A DNA stretch of 64,000 nucleotides from Nevskia sp. (GTDB lineage: Bacteria; Pseudomonadota; Gammaproteobacteria; Nevskiales; Nevskiaceae): NCBI RefSeq assembly GCF_021732705.1, contig NZ_JAKFUM010000003.1:248001-312000 (forward strand). The letters run 5' to 3'. Under the pieces are notes generated by a model. It saw only the letters and a list, made by a program, of their open reading frames with translations, did not search any database and had not been told where the DNA came from. Below are positions 51,391 to 58,773 of the stretch, in pieces. Each line of letters starts with the position of its first letter. The stretch's first letter is position 1. Position numbers and translations under genes: made by a program.

Positions 51391-53409
51391 TCAGCTCGCC
51401 TTGGGACGCCGATGCCGCGGGCTGGACGCGCCGCGCTTGCCTGCCGCGGCGTCTTCGATCGGCTGCGTGCCCTTGCAGTCCGGATAGCGGCTGCAAGACC
51501 AAAACGCGCCGCTCTTGCCGCTGCGCTGGCGCATCGGGGCGCCGCATTGCGGGCAGCTCGGTGCAGGCGGCAGCTTGAGATCGAGTGTGGCGCTGCGGTA
51601 CTGCTGCACGAGCTGGGCGACCCAGCTCGATTGCTTGGCGATGAAGGTGTCCAGCGTCATCTGACCGGCCTCGATCATGTCCAGCGCCTGCTCCCACACC
51701 GCCGTCGTGCCCGGATCGGCGATGGCCGCCGGCACCGCGTCGATCAGCGTGAATGCCGCATCCGACGCGCGGATGGCACGGCCCTTCTTCAAGAGATAAC
51801 CGCGGGCCAGCAACCCGCTGATGATGTTGGCACGTGTGGCCTCGGTGCCGATGCCCGTGGTGTCCTTGAGCTTCTGCTTCAGGCGCGGGTCGGTCACTAG
51901 CTTGGCGACGCCTTTCATGGCTTTGACCAGTTCGCCTTGCGTGTAGGGCTTGGGCGGCAGCGTCTTCAACGCCTTCAGTTCGACCTGGCCGACCTGGCAG
52001 GAGGCCCCGGCGCGCAACGCCGGCAGCACCTGGCCGCGCTGCGCGTCCTCGCCGTCCGTGTCGTCGGGCTCCGGCGCCGCCAGCACCTGGCGCCATCCGG
52101 CCACCGCGATCTGCTTGCCGACCGCGACCAGCGACTGCCCGCCGCACGTAAGCTGCGCCACCGTCCGGTCGAACTCGTGATGCGGCAGGAACTGCGCGAG
52201 GTAGTGCGCGCGGACCAATCGGTAGACGGCCAGCTCCTTGTCGCTCATCGCCGAGAGGTTGGCCGGTTCCAGCGTCGGAATGATGCCGTGGTGCGCCGTG
52301 ATCTTGCCGTCGTTCCAGGCCCGCGAACGCTGTTGGCGATCCAGGCGGTCGATCAGCGGTCGCAGGCTGGGATCGGTCTTGACCAGGCTGTCGAGGACGG
52401 CCGGCACATCTGCCAGCATGCTCTCGGGCAGGTAGCCTGAATCCGAGCGCGGATACGTGGTCGCCTTGTGCGTCTCGTACAGCGCCTGGGCAATGTCCAG
52501 CGTTTCCTGCACGTCGAGGCCCAACTGCTTGGAGCACACCTCCTGCAAGGTGCCGAGGTCGAACGGCAGCGGCGGGCCTTCGCGCACGCGCTCGGTCTCC
52601 ACCGACAGCACCTGGGCGGCGCCGGCCGCGCGCAGTTGTGCGGTTGCCTGCTGCGCCACCGGCTGCTGCAGGCAGCGGCCGGCGTCGTCGGCGCTGCCCT
52701 GCGGCGGCATCCAGCTTGCGACGAAGGACTGGCCCGCATGCGAAAGCGCGACCTCGATGGCCCAGAACGGCACCGAGACGAAGCGTGCGATCTCGCGATC
52801 ACGGTCCACGACCAGCTTGAGCGTGGGCGTCTGCACACGCCCGACCGACAGCACGCCGTTGTAGCCGGCCTGGCGCCCGAGCAACGTGAACAGGCGGCTT
52901 AGGTTCATCCCGATCAGCCAGTCGGCACGCGATCGGGCGAGCGCGGAGAAGTACAGCGGCAGCGTCTCGACGGACGGCTTGAGCGCCGCCAGGGCCTTGC
53001 GGATCGACGCATCGTTGAGCGCGGACAGCCACAACCGCTGGATTGGGCCGCGGTAGCCGCACAGCTCGATGATTTCGCGGGCGATCATCTCGCCTTCGCG
53101 GTCGGCGTCAGTCGCGATCACCAGCTCGCCCGCCTTGGCGACGAGCTGCTGCACGACCTTGAACTGCGCCGCGGTCGCCGCCTTGGGTTCGACACGCCAG
53201 CGCTCGGGAAGAATGGGCAGTTGCTCGATGGCCCAGCGCTTGTACTGCTCGCCATAGCCTTCGGGCGCAACCGCTTCGACCAGATGACCGATGCACCAGG
53301 TCACGACGACACCCGCACCGCTGTAGCAGCCGTTGCCGCGTTGGCCCGCGCCCAGTACACGGGCGATGTCCTTGCCCTGGGACGGCTTCTCGCACAGGAA
53401 CACGCGCAT
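51391..53409 (-). CDS. topB: DNA topoisomerase III
   Basis: The 672-aa type IA topoisomerase has an N-terminal Toprim domain (LVIATDADREGEMIAREI near residue 95). The catalytic Tyr is in THKATTYPRSDSGYL near 318. A C-terminal zinc finger (CPQCGAPM with CSRYPDC) and a basic tail complete it. It relaxes or decatenates DNA and is a core part of this ICE family next to ssb. ATG 53409 follows AAGGAGG. A 17-bp palindrome lies 212 nt upstream. Confidence 0.94.
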   Translation of the reverse strand: MRVFLCEKPSQGKDIARVLGAGQRGNGCYSGAGVVVTWCIGHLVEAVAPEGYGEQYKRWAIEQLPILPERWRVEPKAATAAQFKVVQQLVAKAGELVIATDADREGEMIAREIIELCGYRGPIQRLWLSALNDASIRKALAALKPSVETLPLYFSALARSRADWLIGMNLSRLFTLLGRQAGYNGVLSVGRVQTPTLKLVVDRDREIARFVSVPFWAIEVALSHAGQSFVASWMPPQGSADDAGRCLQQPVAQQATAQLRAAGAAQVLSVETERVREGPPLPFDLGTLQEVCSKQLGLDVQETLDIAQALYETHKATTYPRSDSGYLPESMLADVPAVLDSLVKTDPSLRPLIDRLDRQQRSRAWNDGKITAHHGIIPTLEPANLSAMSDKELAVYRLVRAHYLAQFLPHHEFDRTVAQLTCGGQSLVAVGKQIAVAGWRQVLAAPEPDDTDGEDAQRGQVLPALRAGASCQVGQVELKALKTLPPKPYTQGELVKAMKGVAKLVTDPRLKQKLKDTTGIGTEATRANIISGLLARGYLLKKGRAIRASDAAFTLIDAVPAAIADPGTTAVWEQALDMIEAGQMTLDTFIAKQSSWVAQLVQQYRSATLDLKLPPAPSCPQCGAPMRQRSGKSGAFWSCSRYPDCKGTQPIEDAAAGKRGASSPRHRRPKAS

Positions 53410-53620
53410 GAAGCCTCCTTGGAAGTGTGCGGTTCATCGGATGGCCCCCAGCTTGGCCGGGCCAGCGGATGACGGCAGCAAGGAAGCCGATCGGCATAGA
53501 CACCGCTTTGTGAACGGCGGGCGATGCGTTGCCGCAGCAGGTACGACCTGACCGCAAAGGCTGGCGCAGCGGGAGCGTCGTTTCGGGAGGGCGGCTGGAA
53601 CTCGGTGGAACACCCTGGCG

Positions 53621-53637
53621 CTATCCCCTGGGGATAG
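53621..53637. promoter_or_regulatory. 17-bp palindrome, copy 1
   Basis: CTATCCCCTGGGGATAG has 8-bp perfect arms around one central base. It lies in the 280-bp gap between topB and ssb, upstream of topB. Two identical copies lie at 55580 and 56943. It is likely a binding site for an ICE regulator or for ParB. Confidence 0.65.
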
Positions 53638-53689
53638 CTGGTGCATGGCGGGCGTCTGACGGTTGCTACAGCCGCCCCCTGCGGGGGAA

Positions 53690-54139
53690 TCAGCCCTTGG
53701 CCTTGGTTTCCTTCGGCGCCTTCGTCCCCTTGGTTTCCTTCGGCGGCGGTACTGCCGCCTCGGGTTCCAGCGTCCTGGCGCTGAGGGTCACAGCCTGGAG
53801 GCGGTACGGCAGAATGCCAATGCGCCGGGCCTCGATCTTGAAGGTGGTGCGCTCGTTGTCGTCGGCGTCTTCCCACTCGTCCTTCACGGTGCGGCCTTCC
53901 ACCAGCACCCGCATGCCCTTCTGGTACAGCGTCTGCCAGTGGTCGGCGTCGCGGTGCCACAGCTCCACGGGTGCCCAGAACCCGCCGCGGTCCTCGTACT
54001 CGCCGTCCTTCTTCGGGATCGGGTTGTCGAAGTAGACGTTCAGGCGCAGTAGCCGGCGCGGCTCGTCGTTGCCGTTGGGGAATTCGCGATAGTCCGGCGC
54101 GGAACCGATGTTGCCCTCGCCGACGAAGTGCGTGCTCAT
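53690..54139 (-). CDS. ssb: Single-stranded DNA-binding protein
   Basis: The 149-aa protein has an OB-fold pattern: MSTHFVGEGNIGSAPDYREFPNG, LLRLNVYFDNPIP, GFWAPVELWHRDADHWQTLYQKGMRVLVEGR, TFKIEARRIGILP. Instead of the usual acidic tail ending DDDIPF, it ends in a KETKGTKAPKETKAKG repeat of Lys and Thr. This basic repeat tail is odd for SSB and would not be expected to recruit host partners in the normal way. It overlaps the DUF3158 gene by 4 nt. Confidence 0.85.
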   Translation of the reverse strand: MSTHFVGEGNIGSAPDYREFPNGNDEPRRLLRLNVYFDNPIPKKDGEYEDRGGFWAPVELWHRDADHWQTLYQKGMRVLVEGRTVKDEWEDADDNERTTFKIEARRIGILPYRLQAVTLSARTLEPEAAVPPPKETKGTKAPKETKAKG

Positions 54140-54687
54140 GGTGACTCCTTGGGGGTGGTGGATGGAACGGACGCGGCATGCCCGTGGACACGCCGCAGGT
54201 AAGCCGCTTCGGCCTGCGCGGCCTTGCTGGCGCACTCCTGGGCCTGGCGGCCCAGCGTGTGAAGGAGGCTGATCTGCATGTTCAGCGCGATGCGCTGCAA
54301 CTCCATCGCGTACAGGTCATCGATCAGCGAGGCCGGCGTTGCCGGGCGGTCGAGCAGCGACTCCCACAGCGCCACGCCCATCGAGGAACGATCGTGGTTG
54401 CGCCAGCGCAGGAAGGTCGTGCCTGCGCCAGTGGTCTGCTGGGCCAGTTGCACATCGAGCAGCGAGAAGGGATAGGCCCGCGCCTGTTGCAGCACACGCC
54501 GCTGCGCCAAGCCGATCACGTCATCGCGCAGCGCCGTGCACTGGCTGGCCCAGGCCTCCAGACTCCCCTTACCCTTAAAAGGCTGTAAAAGGCCTTTTAG
54601 GTAGCCCGCGTGTTCCAGGCGCTGGAAGTCCGCCTGTTCCAGCGGCAGGAAGCGCGCCGGTTGGCCGGTCGAAGGCGATGCCGTCAT
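54136..54687 (-). CDS. DUF3158 family protein
   Basis: The 183-aa protein has the family start FLPLEQADFQRLEHAGYLKGLLQPFKGKG and a helical body (LIDDLYAMELQRIALNMQISLLHTLGRQAQ). It belongs to the TIGR03761-DUF3158-ssb-topB block conserved in these ICEs and overlaps both neighbours by 4 nt. The KGLLQPFKGKG codons contain a palindromic AAAAGGC repeat, listed separately. Function unknown. Confidence 0.86.
   Translation of the reverse strand: MTASPSTGQPARFLPLEQADFQRLEHAGYLKGLLQPFKGKGSLEAWASQCTALRDDVIGLAQRRVLQQARAYPFSLLDVQLAQQTTGAGTTFLRWRNHDRSSMGVALWESLLDRPATPASLIDDLYAMELQRIALNMQISLLHTLGRQAQECASKAAQAEAAYLRRVHGHAASVPSTTPKESP
54575..54601. repeat. AAAAGGC repeat with AAAAGGCCTTTT palindrome inside DUF3158 gene
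   Basis: AAAAGGC occurs twice in tandem, and the second copy forms the perfect 12-bp palindrome AAAAGGCCTTTT at 54587-54598. The same AAAAGGCC word is found in the repeat region upstream of the relaxase. A second transfer or replication site is one possible meaning; codon choice alone is another. Confidence 0.45.
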
Positions 54688-55457
54688 GCCTTGGCGCCTT
54701 CGCCGTCCAGATCGTCGTCCGCCACGTCGGCTGCGCCAGCGACGGGCGCGGCCTCAGCGGTTGCACCAGGCTTGCCCGCCCGCCGCGCGATCGGTGGCGC
54801 AAAGCGCGAGCGGCGCGTGCCTTCGAGCACGTCCTGCGGCAGCTCGCCGAACTTCTCCAGCGCTGCCCGCGCCACCGCGTTCTTCGAGGCGAAGTCGTCG
54901 CGAGTCGCGCCGGCGTAGCGGTACTGCTGTGCCAGGGAGAACAGGCTGCGCAGCGCGTGCGCGCCGTCGTTGAGCCAGCGTTCCAACGTGCCGCGGTCGA
55001 TTAGCGCAGTGTGGTGGGCGAGGATCAGCTTGCGTGCCAGGTCGTCGTAGTCGGCCAGCAGGTACACCGCCATGAAGCCGAGCTGCGCATTGACGAACAG
55101 CGGCAGCTTCACGGGCTGCACGTTCATGTTTTCGCCCAGCGACAGTGCGGGTGGCACGTCGGCCAGCGCCTGGTCCACCTGCTCGCGCAGCGCCTGCAAG
55201 CTCGCCTTGGTCTGCGTCAGCTTGTCCTCGATGCGCAGCATCCACCAGTCCGAGTAAGGATCGTCCTGTTCGGCCCCGCGCTTCATCTTGTTCATCACGC
55301 TGATGTAGCCGTTGAGGCCGATGATCCCGGGCCGGCCCTCAGCGGGCGCTCGGCCATGCCAGATGCGTGAAGCGTGGTGGGTGTGCAGCGTCAGTGACAT
55401 CGCGCTGCGCAGCGATCCGAGATTCAATTGCAGGGGCTGCTGGGATTCGTTGGACAT
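54684..55457 (-). CDS. ICE protein, TIGR03761 (PFL_4669) family
   Basis: The 257-aa protein contains the family blocks LTLHTHHASRIWHGRAPAEGRPGIIGLNGYISVMNKMKRGAEQDDPYSDWWMLRIE (read in parts) and LILAHHTALIDRGTLERWL, with a C-terminal Ala/Asp-rich tail. It is a cytoplasmic core protein of unknown function, first gene of the TIGR03761-DUF3158-ssb unit. A 17-bp palindrome lies 123 nt upstream of its start and may control the unit. Confidence 0.86.
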   Translation of the reverse strand: MSNESQQPLQLNLGSLRSAMSLTLHTHHASRIWHGRAPAEGRPGIIGLNGYISVMNKMKRGAEQDDPYSDWWMLRIEDKLTQTKASLQALREQVDQALADVPPALSLGENMNVQPVKLPLFVNAQLGFMAVYLLADYDDLARKLILAHHTALIDRGTLERWLNDGAHALRSLFSLAQQYRYAGATRDDFASKNAVARAALEKFGELPQDVLEGTRRSRFAPPIARRAGKPGATAEAAPVAGAADVADDDLDGEGAKA

Positions 55458-55579
55458 GGTGACGACTCGCGGTAAGGGAACGAGTCGCCAGCATCGGCAT
55501 CGCCCGGAAGGGCGTCAGTCAACAAACCGCAACCGCGCCGCTCCTGGTTTTCCAGTCGCTGGAAGGTGATCTGTGTCTG

Positions 55580-55596
55580 CTATCCCCTGGGGATAG
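55580..55596. promoter_or_regulatory. 17-bp palindrome, copy 2
   Basis: CTATCCCCTGGGGATAG lies between the divergent TIGR03761 and phospholipase D-family genes. It is 123 nt from the former's start and 100 nt from the latter's, a good place for an operator of both. Confidence 0.65.
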
Positions 55597-55695
55597 ATGC
55601 CTGGCAGGAGAGGACCGAGCCTGCAGGCAGACCTGGACAATGGCCATTGGTTGCCCCTGGTTTGGGGCTGCCGCACGCAAGAAGGGGGTCAAACG

Positions 55696-56910
55696 ATGAA
55701 GGATGAGACCGCCGTTCAACTGCTGGTGAACGAGGAACGCGGGCACGGCGACAAGCTCGTGAAACTGCTGAAGCAGGCGGAGCGCCTGGAATGCTTGGTG
55801 GCCTTTGCGAAGGCATCGGCCCTGAACGGGCTGCTGAAGTCACTGCGCAAGGCGCTTGAGCGCGGACTGGAAGCCCGATTTGCAATCGGCCTCGACTTCT
55901 ATCTGACCGAGCCCGTCGTGCTCCGAAAGCTGCTGGAGCTGACCAAAGAACACGCGCTCAAGCTGTACCTCAGTGATTCCAGCGAGACATTCCATCCGAA
56001 GATCTACGCCTTTCAGCACAGCAAGGGATGCTCGGTGATCGTCGGATCGGCCAATTTCACACAAGGAGGCCTCTACGCCAACTATGAGGCATCAGCCTTG
56101 GTCGAGGGCACGAGCGACACGCTGATGGCCTCGGTCACTCAGCATTTCGACGCTCTGATCGATGACGAAATCATCGTCCCGGCGACCAGGGACCGCATTG
56201 ACGCCTATGAACGGGAGTACGTCATCCACGACATCTTCCGAAAGGTGGCCAAGAAGCGTGCGCAGAAGGCAAGCAGCGCGATTGGCCCGAACTTCACGAC
56301 GTTGGCCGGCATTCTGGAGTTGATGAAAAGCGACGATTCAGAACATGGCTTCACGGAACAGAAAGCCCTACGAAAGGGCAACCTTCGCCAGGCAAGGCGG
56401 ATGTTGGAGGAATGGGCCGTCGCGCGTGGGAATACGAGTCAAGGGTTCCTGGCCCGATTTGAAACGTTGATCGGCCTGCTGCATTCGGGTGGCTTGCATC
56501 GCGGCAAGAACCGAATCGCGGAGCATCCAGGTCAGTTCGTCGCAGCGGTAAGAGACATCGTGGGCCAAGGCACTCTCCCACCTGGAGACGCCTTCGCAGT
56601 TCTTCATGCGCACTTCGAGCACATCCCGCGAGCAGGCATCAACCTACTGACCGAGGTGCTGCACGCACTTGACAACAAGCGGTTCGCGGTGATGAACCAA
56701 AACGCGGTGTCGGGGCTGGCATTGGCCGGGATCAGGGCATATCCCCTACATCCAAACAAGCAAAACGTCGGTCCCGACGACTACGCAAGGTATTGCCAGC
56801 ATGCCGAGGAGGTGCGACAGGCGCTGGGCCTGGCCGACTTCACGGAATTGGATGCACTGTTCAACTACGCCTATTGGGGTGAATCCTCGGGAGAGGTGGA
56901 AGCAGATTGA
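55696..56910 (+). CDS. Phospholipase D-family (HKD) protein, cargo gene
   Basis: The 404-aa protein has one PLD motif: FHPKIYAF followed by VIVGSANFTQGGLYANYEASALV near residues 100-135, with His, Lys, Asn and Glu in the right places. N-terminal residues 10-70 look like the RGLEARFAIG domain seen in nuclease members. The C-terminal 250 residues are of unknown fold. It could be a nuclease in restriction or phage defence; a lipase is less likely without a signal peptide. It is the only plus-strand gene in a long minus-strand region and is bracketed by two identical palindromes. Confidence 0.75.
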   Translation: MKDETAVQLLVNEERGHGDKLVKLLKQAERLECLVAFAKASALNGLLKSLRKALERGLEARFAIGLDFYLTEPVVLRKLLELTKEHALKLYLSDSSETFHPKIYAFQHSKGCSVIVGSANFTQGGLYANYEASALVEGTSDTLMASVTQHFDALIDDEIIVPATRDRIDAYEREYVIHDIFRKVAKKRAQKASSAIGPNFTTLAGILELMKSDDSEHGFTEQKALRKGNLRQARRMLEEWAVARGNTSQGFLARFETLIGLLHSGGLHRGKNRIAEHPGQFVAAVRDIVGQGTLPPGDAFAVLHAHFEHIPRAGINLLTEVLHALDNKRFAVMNQNAVSGLALAGIRAYPLHPNKQNVGPDDYARYCQHAEEVRQALGLADFTELDALFNYAYWGESSGEVEAD

Positions 56911-56942
56911 CGGGACGGACTTGCGGAAGAGGGGCTGTCCCA

Positions 56943-56959
56943 ACTATCCCCTGGGGATA
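56943..56959. promoter_or_regulatory. 17-bp palindrome, copy 3
   Basis: A third identical CTATCCCCTGGGGATAG lies 33 nt after the phospholipase D-family stop and 11 nt past the STY4528 stop. Without the cargo gene, copies 2 and 3 would occupy the same intergenic place. Confidence 0.6.
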
Positions 56960-56969
56960 GCCCAGACGG

Positions 56970-58196
56970 TCAAGGGCGGCGGAGGTTGGATCGAATCTGT
57001 GCCAGGTAGGCGCGCGCCACCTCGGGATCGGCGGGACGGGACTCGGCAGCAGGTGTGGCGTGTGCCGGCGCAGGTGTTCGAGCGACTTGTGGCGCTGCGC
57101 CGTTGTCACCTGCCCAGGCCTTGAACTCCCCGCGGATCGCCTTCTGGATGATGCCGAACAGATAGCCGGCCGGGTTGCGCACCGCGCTGTTGCGGCAACG
57201 CGCATCCCATTCGTCCAGCACCGCCTGCCGAAGGGGCTCGTCCACCTGCTGCAAAGCCACGAGCGCGCCGCTCTGCTGCTCGTCCTTCAATCGCAGCAGA
57301 CGCTCGGGCAGGCGCAAGTGCTGCAGCGCTTTCGCGCGCGGTACTGTACGTACTTGATTTATACGATCCATACGTACAGTACGGTCCTCCTTCGGATTCC
57401 GAAGTGAGCCGTCTGGCGCGGGCTTCGGCCCTGCTTCGGAATCCGAAGACGGGCCATCGAGATTCCGAAGTAGGCCGCCCTGGCCTTCTTCGGAATCGTG
57501 ATCCACAGGCTCTTGTGGACAACTCGCATCGGCCCATTCGTTGCGTGCCATGCGCTGTGCCAGCACCTGCAAGCGCGTGGGCAGCGTGCGGCCATTGAGC
57601 ATCGGGTCTTCGGCGATCTCGCGCAGGGTGTTCGCGCCGACGATCTGCACCGCCTTCGCGGCATGGGTCAGCGCTTGGCTGACCAGGCCGAGGTAGTCGG
57701 GGTCGAGCTGCATCGCCTCGAAGGGCGTCAGCGGTTCGTCGTGCAGCACGTAGAGATTTCCCAGGATGCGCCCGGTCTTCGGGTCGCGGCGTCGTCGCAC
57801 CAGGCTCAGCGAGCGCGTCAGCCGCAGCAGCGTCAGGGCGCGAGCCACGGTCTCGTGCGAGGCCTGCGCCGCACAAGGCATCGACGCGAGATAGGGCCGG
57901 AGCTGGTCGTAGGTCGGGAACGCCGTCACACCGTCGCTCTGGAGCTGCAGGCGGAACACCTGCCAGGCATTGCGCTCCAGTGGCGTCAGGCGCCGGTCGA
58001 GGAACAGCGCGCGCGGCACGCTCTCATGCCGGTTGCCGCTGTAGAGAAAGCCGTCGCTGACCGGCGCGGCCGGCGACGTAGGGGCGTTGCCGCGTGCAGC
58101 CGGCGGTGCGGGTGGCACCAGTTCCCGCAGCGCATCGTCGAACAGCGCCGACAGCGCCACAGGGCCATCGCGCCGGGGTGCGCCGCCGGTCGCCAT
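56970..58196 (-). CDS. STY4528 family ICE protein, candidate BisC by position
   Basis: The 408-aa protein has a conserved N-terminal half (FLDRRLTPLERNAWQVFRLQLQSDGVTAFPTYDQLRPYL, and SHETVARALTLLRLTRSLSLVRR, a winged-helix-like region). A low-complexity linker at about 233-285 is packed with DNA palindromes. A C-terminal block has AGYLFGIIQKAIRGEFKAW. It is annotated in relatives as a pathogenicity-island replication protein. By gene order it matches bisC of ICEclc, a subunit of the transfer-competence activator; that link is inference. Confidence 0.8.
   Translation of the reverse strand: MATGGAPRRDGPVALSALFDDALRELVPPAPPAARGNAPTSPAAPVSDGFLYSGNRHESVPRALFLDRRLTPLERNAWQVFRLQLQSDGVTAFPTYDQLRPYLASMPCAAQASHETVARALTLLRLTRSLSLVRRRRDPKTGRILGNLYVLHDEPLTPFEAMQLDPDYLGLVSQALTHAAKAVQIVGANTLREIAEDPMLNGRTLPTRLQVLAQRMARNEWADASCPQEPVDHDSEEGQGGLLRNLDGPSSDSEAGPKPAPDGSLRNPKEDRTVRMDRINQVRTVPRAKALQHLRLPERLLRLKDEQQSGALVALQQVDEPLRQAVLDEWDARCRNSAVRNPAGYLFGIIQKAIRGEFKAWAGDNGAAPQVARTPAPAHATPAAESRPADPEVARAYLAQIRSNLRRP
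57341..57497. repeat. Cluster of inverted repeats inside the STY4528 gene
   Basis: GTACTGTACGTA at 57341-57352 is exactly complementary to 57371-57382. Four perfect copies of GATTCCGAAG in alternating orientation follow at 57395, 57434, 57461 and 57488. Such dense symmetry inside a coding region suggests a DNA site such as an origin, iteron or partition site. Confidence 0.65.
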
Positions 58197-58199
58197 GGC

Positions 58200-58760
58200 C
58201 TATACCAGCCCCTGGTCGATCCAGTTGCGTATCGCCGACCAGATCACCGACATCGGCAGGCTCAGGGTCTCGGCCAGGTCCATGGTCAGCGCCAGCATCG
58301 CCATCTCGTCGTCCAGCGCGATGCCGCGCTCCGTGACGCCAGCCTTCCACTGCTTCCATAGCGCCGTGTCCTGCGCCTCGTCCAGCACCGGATGGCGCCC
58401 CTTGCGCTTGGGCAGGCCGAGGATGTCGCGGCGCAGGGCCACCTCCTGATGCGTCAGGCCGTAGAAGCGGCTGACCATCTCCGTGCTGGCTCCCAGGCGC
58501 AGCATGCGGTCGACCGTCGCGATCTCGCGCTCCACATCATGCACCTGGCTCAGCAATCGCTTGAGCACTTCGCGATTGACCGACACCGAGCACCACGAGA
58601 CAGTGGCGTTGACCAGCATGCTCACGAGTTCGGGATGCTTCAGCGCATCGAGTTCTTCCTCGCCGAAGCCCATCGCTTTGCAGCGTCGTAGTTGCCCGTT
58701 GCGCAGGTCGTGCAGCGCCTGCGCGATTACGGCCTGGTTGAGCGGGTGCGGTGCCGACAT
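58200..58760 (-). CDS. DUF2857 family protein, candidate BisD by position
   Basis: The 186-aa protein matches DUF2857 by VSWCSVSVNREVLKRLLSQVHDVEREIATVDRMLRLGASTEMVSRFYGLTHQEVALRRDILGL (a helix-turn-helix-like part, read in blocks). It ends with ALTMDLAETLSLPMSVIWSAIRNWIDQG. In ICEclc the gene in this place is bisD, partner of bisC in a FlhDC-like activator. It starts 13 nt after parB and is 3 nt from STY4528, so the genes form one operon. Confidence 0.8.
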   Translation of the reverse strand: MSAPHPLNQAVIAQALHDLRNGQLRRCKAMGFGEEELDALKHPELVSMLVNATVSWCSVSVNREVLKRLLSQVHDVEREIATVDRMLRLGASTEMVSRFYGLTHQEVALRRDILGLPKRKGRHPVLDEAQDTALWKQWKAGVTERGIALDDEMAMLALTMDLAETLSLPMSVIWSAIRNWIDQGLV

Positions 58761-58773
58761 GGCCGATCTCCGC

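Noticed and set aside
50810-51487. Plus-strand frame of 225 codons in the gap before topB
   Set aside because: The product is basic and low in pattern, has no clear ribosome-binding site and overlaps the topB end. I treat the stretch as non-coding.
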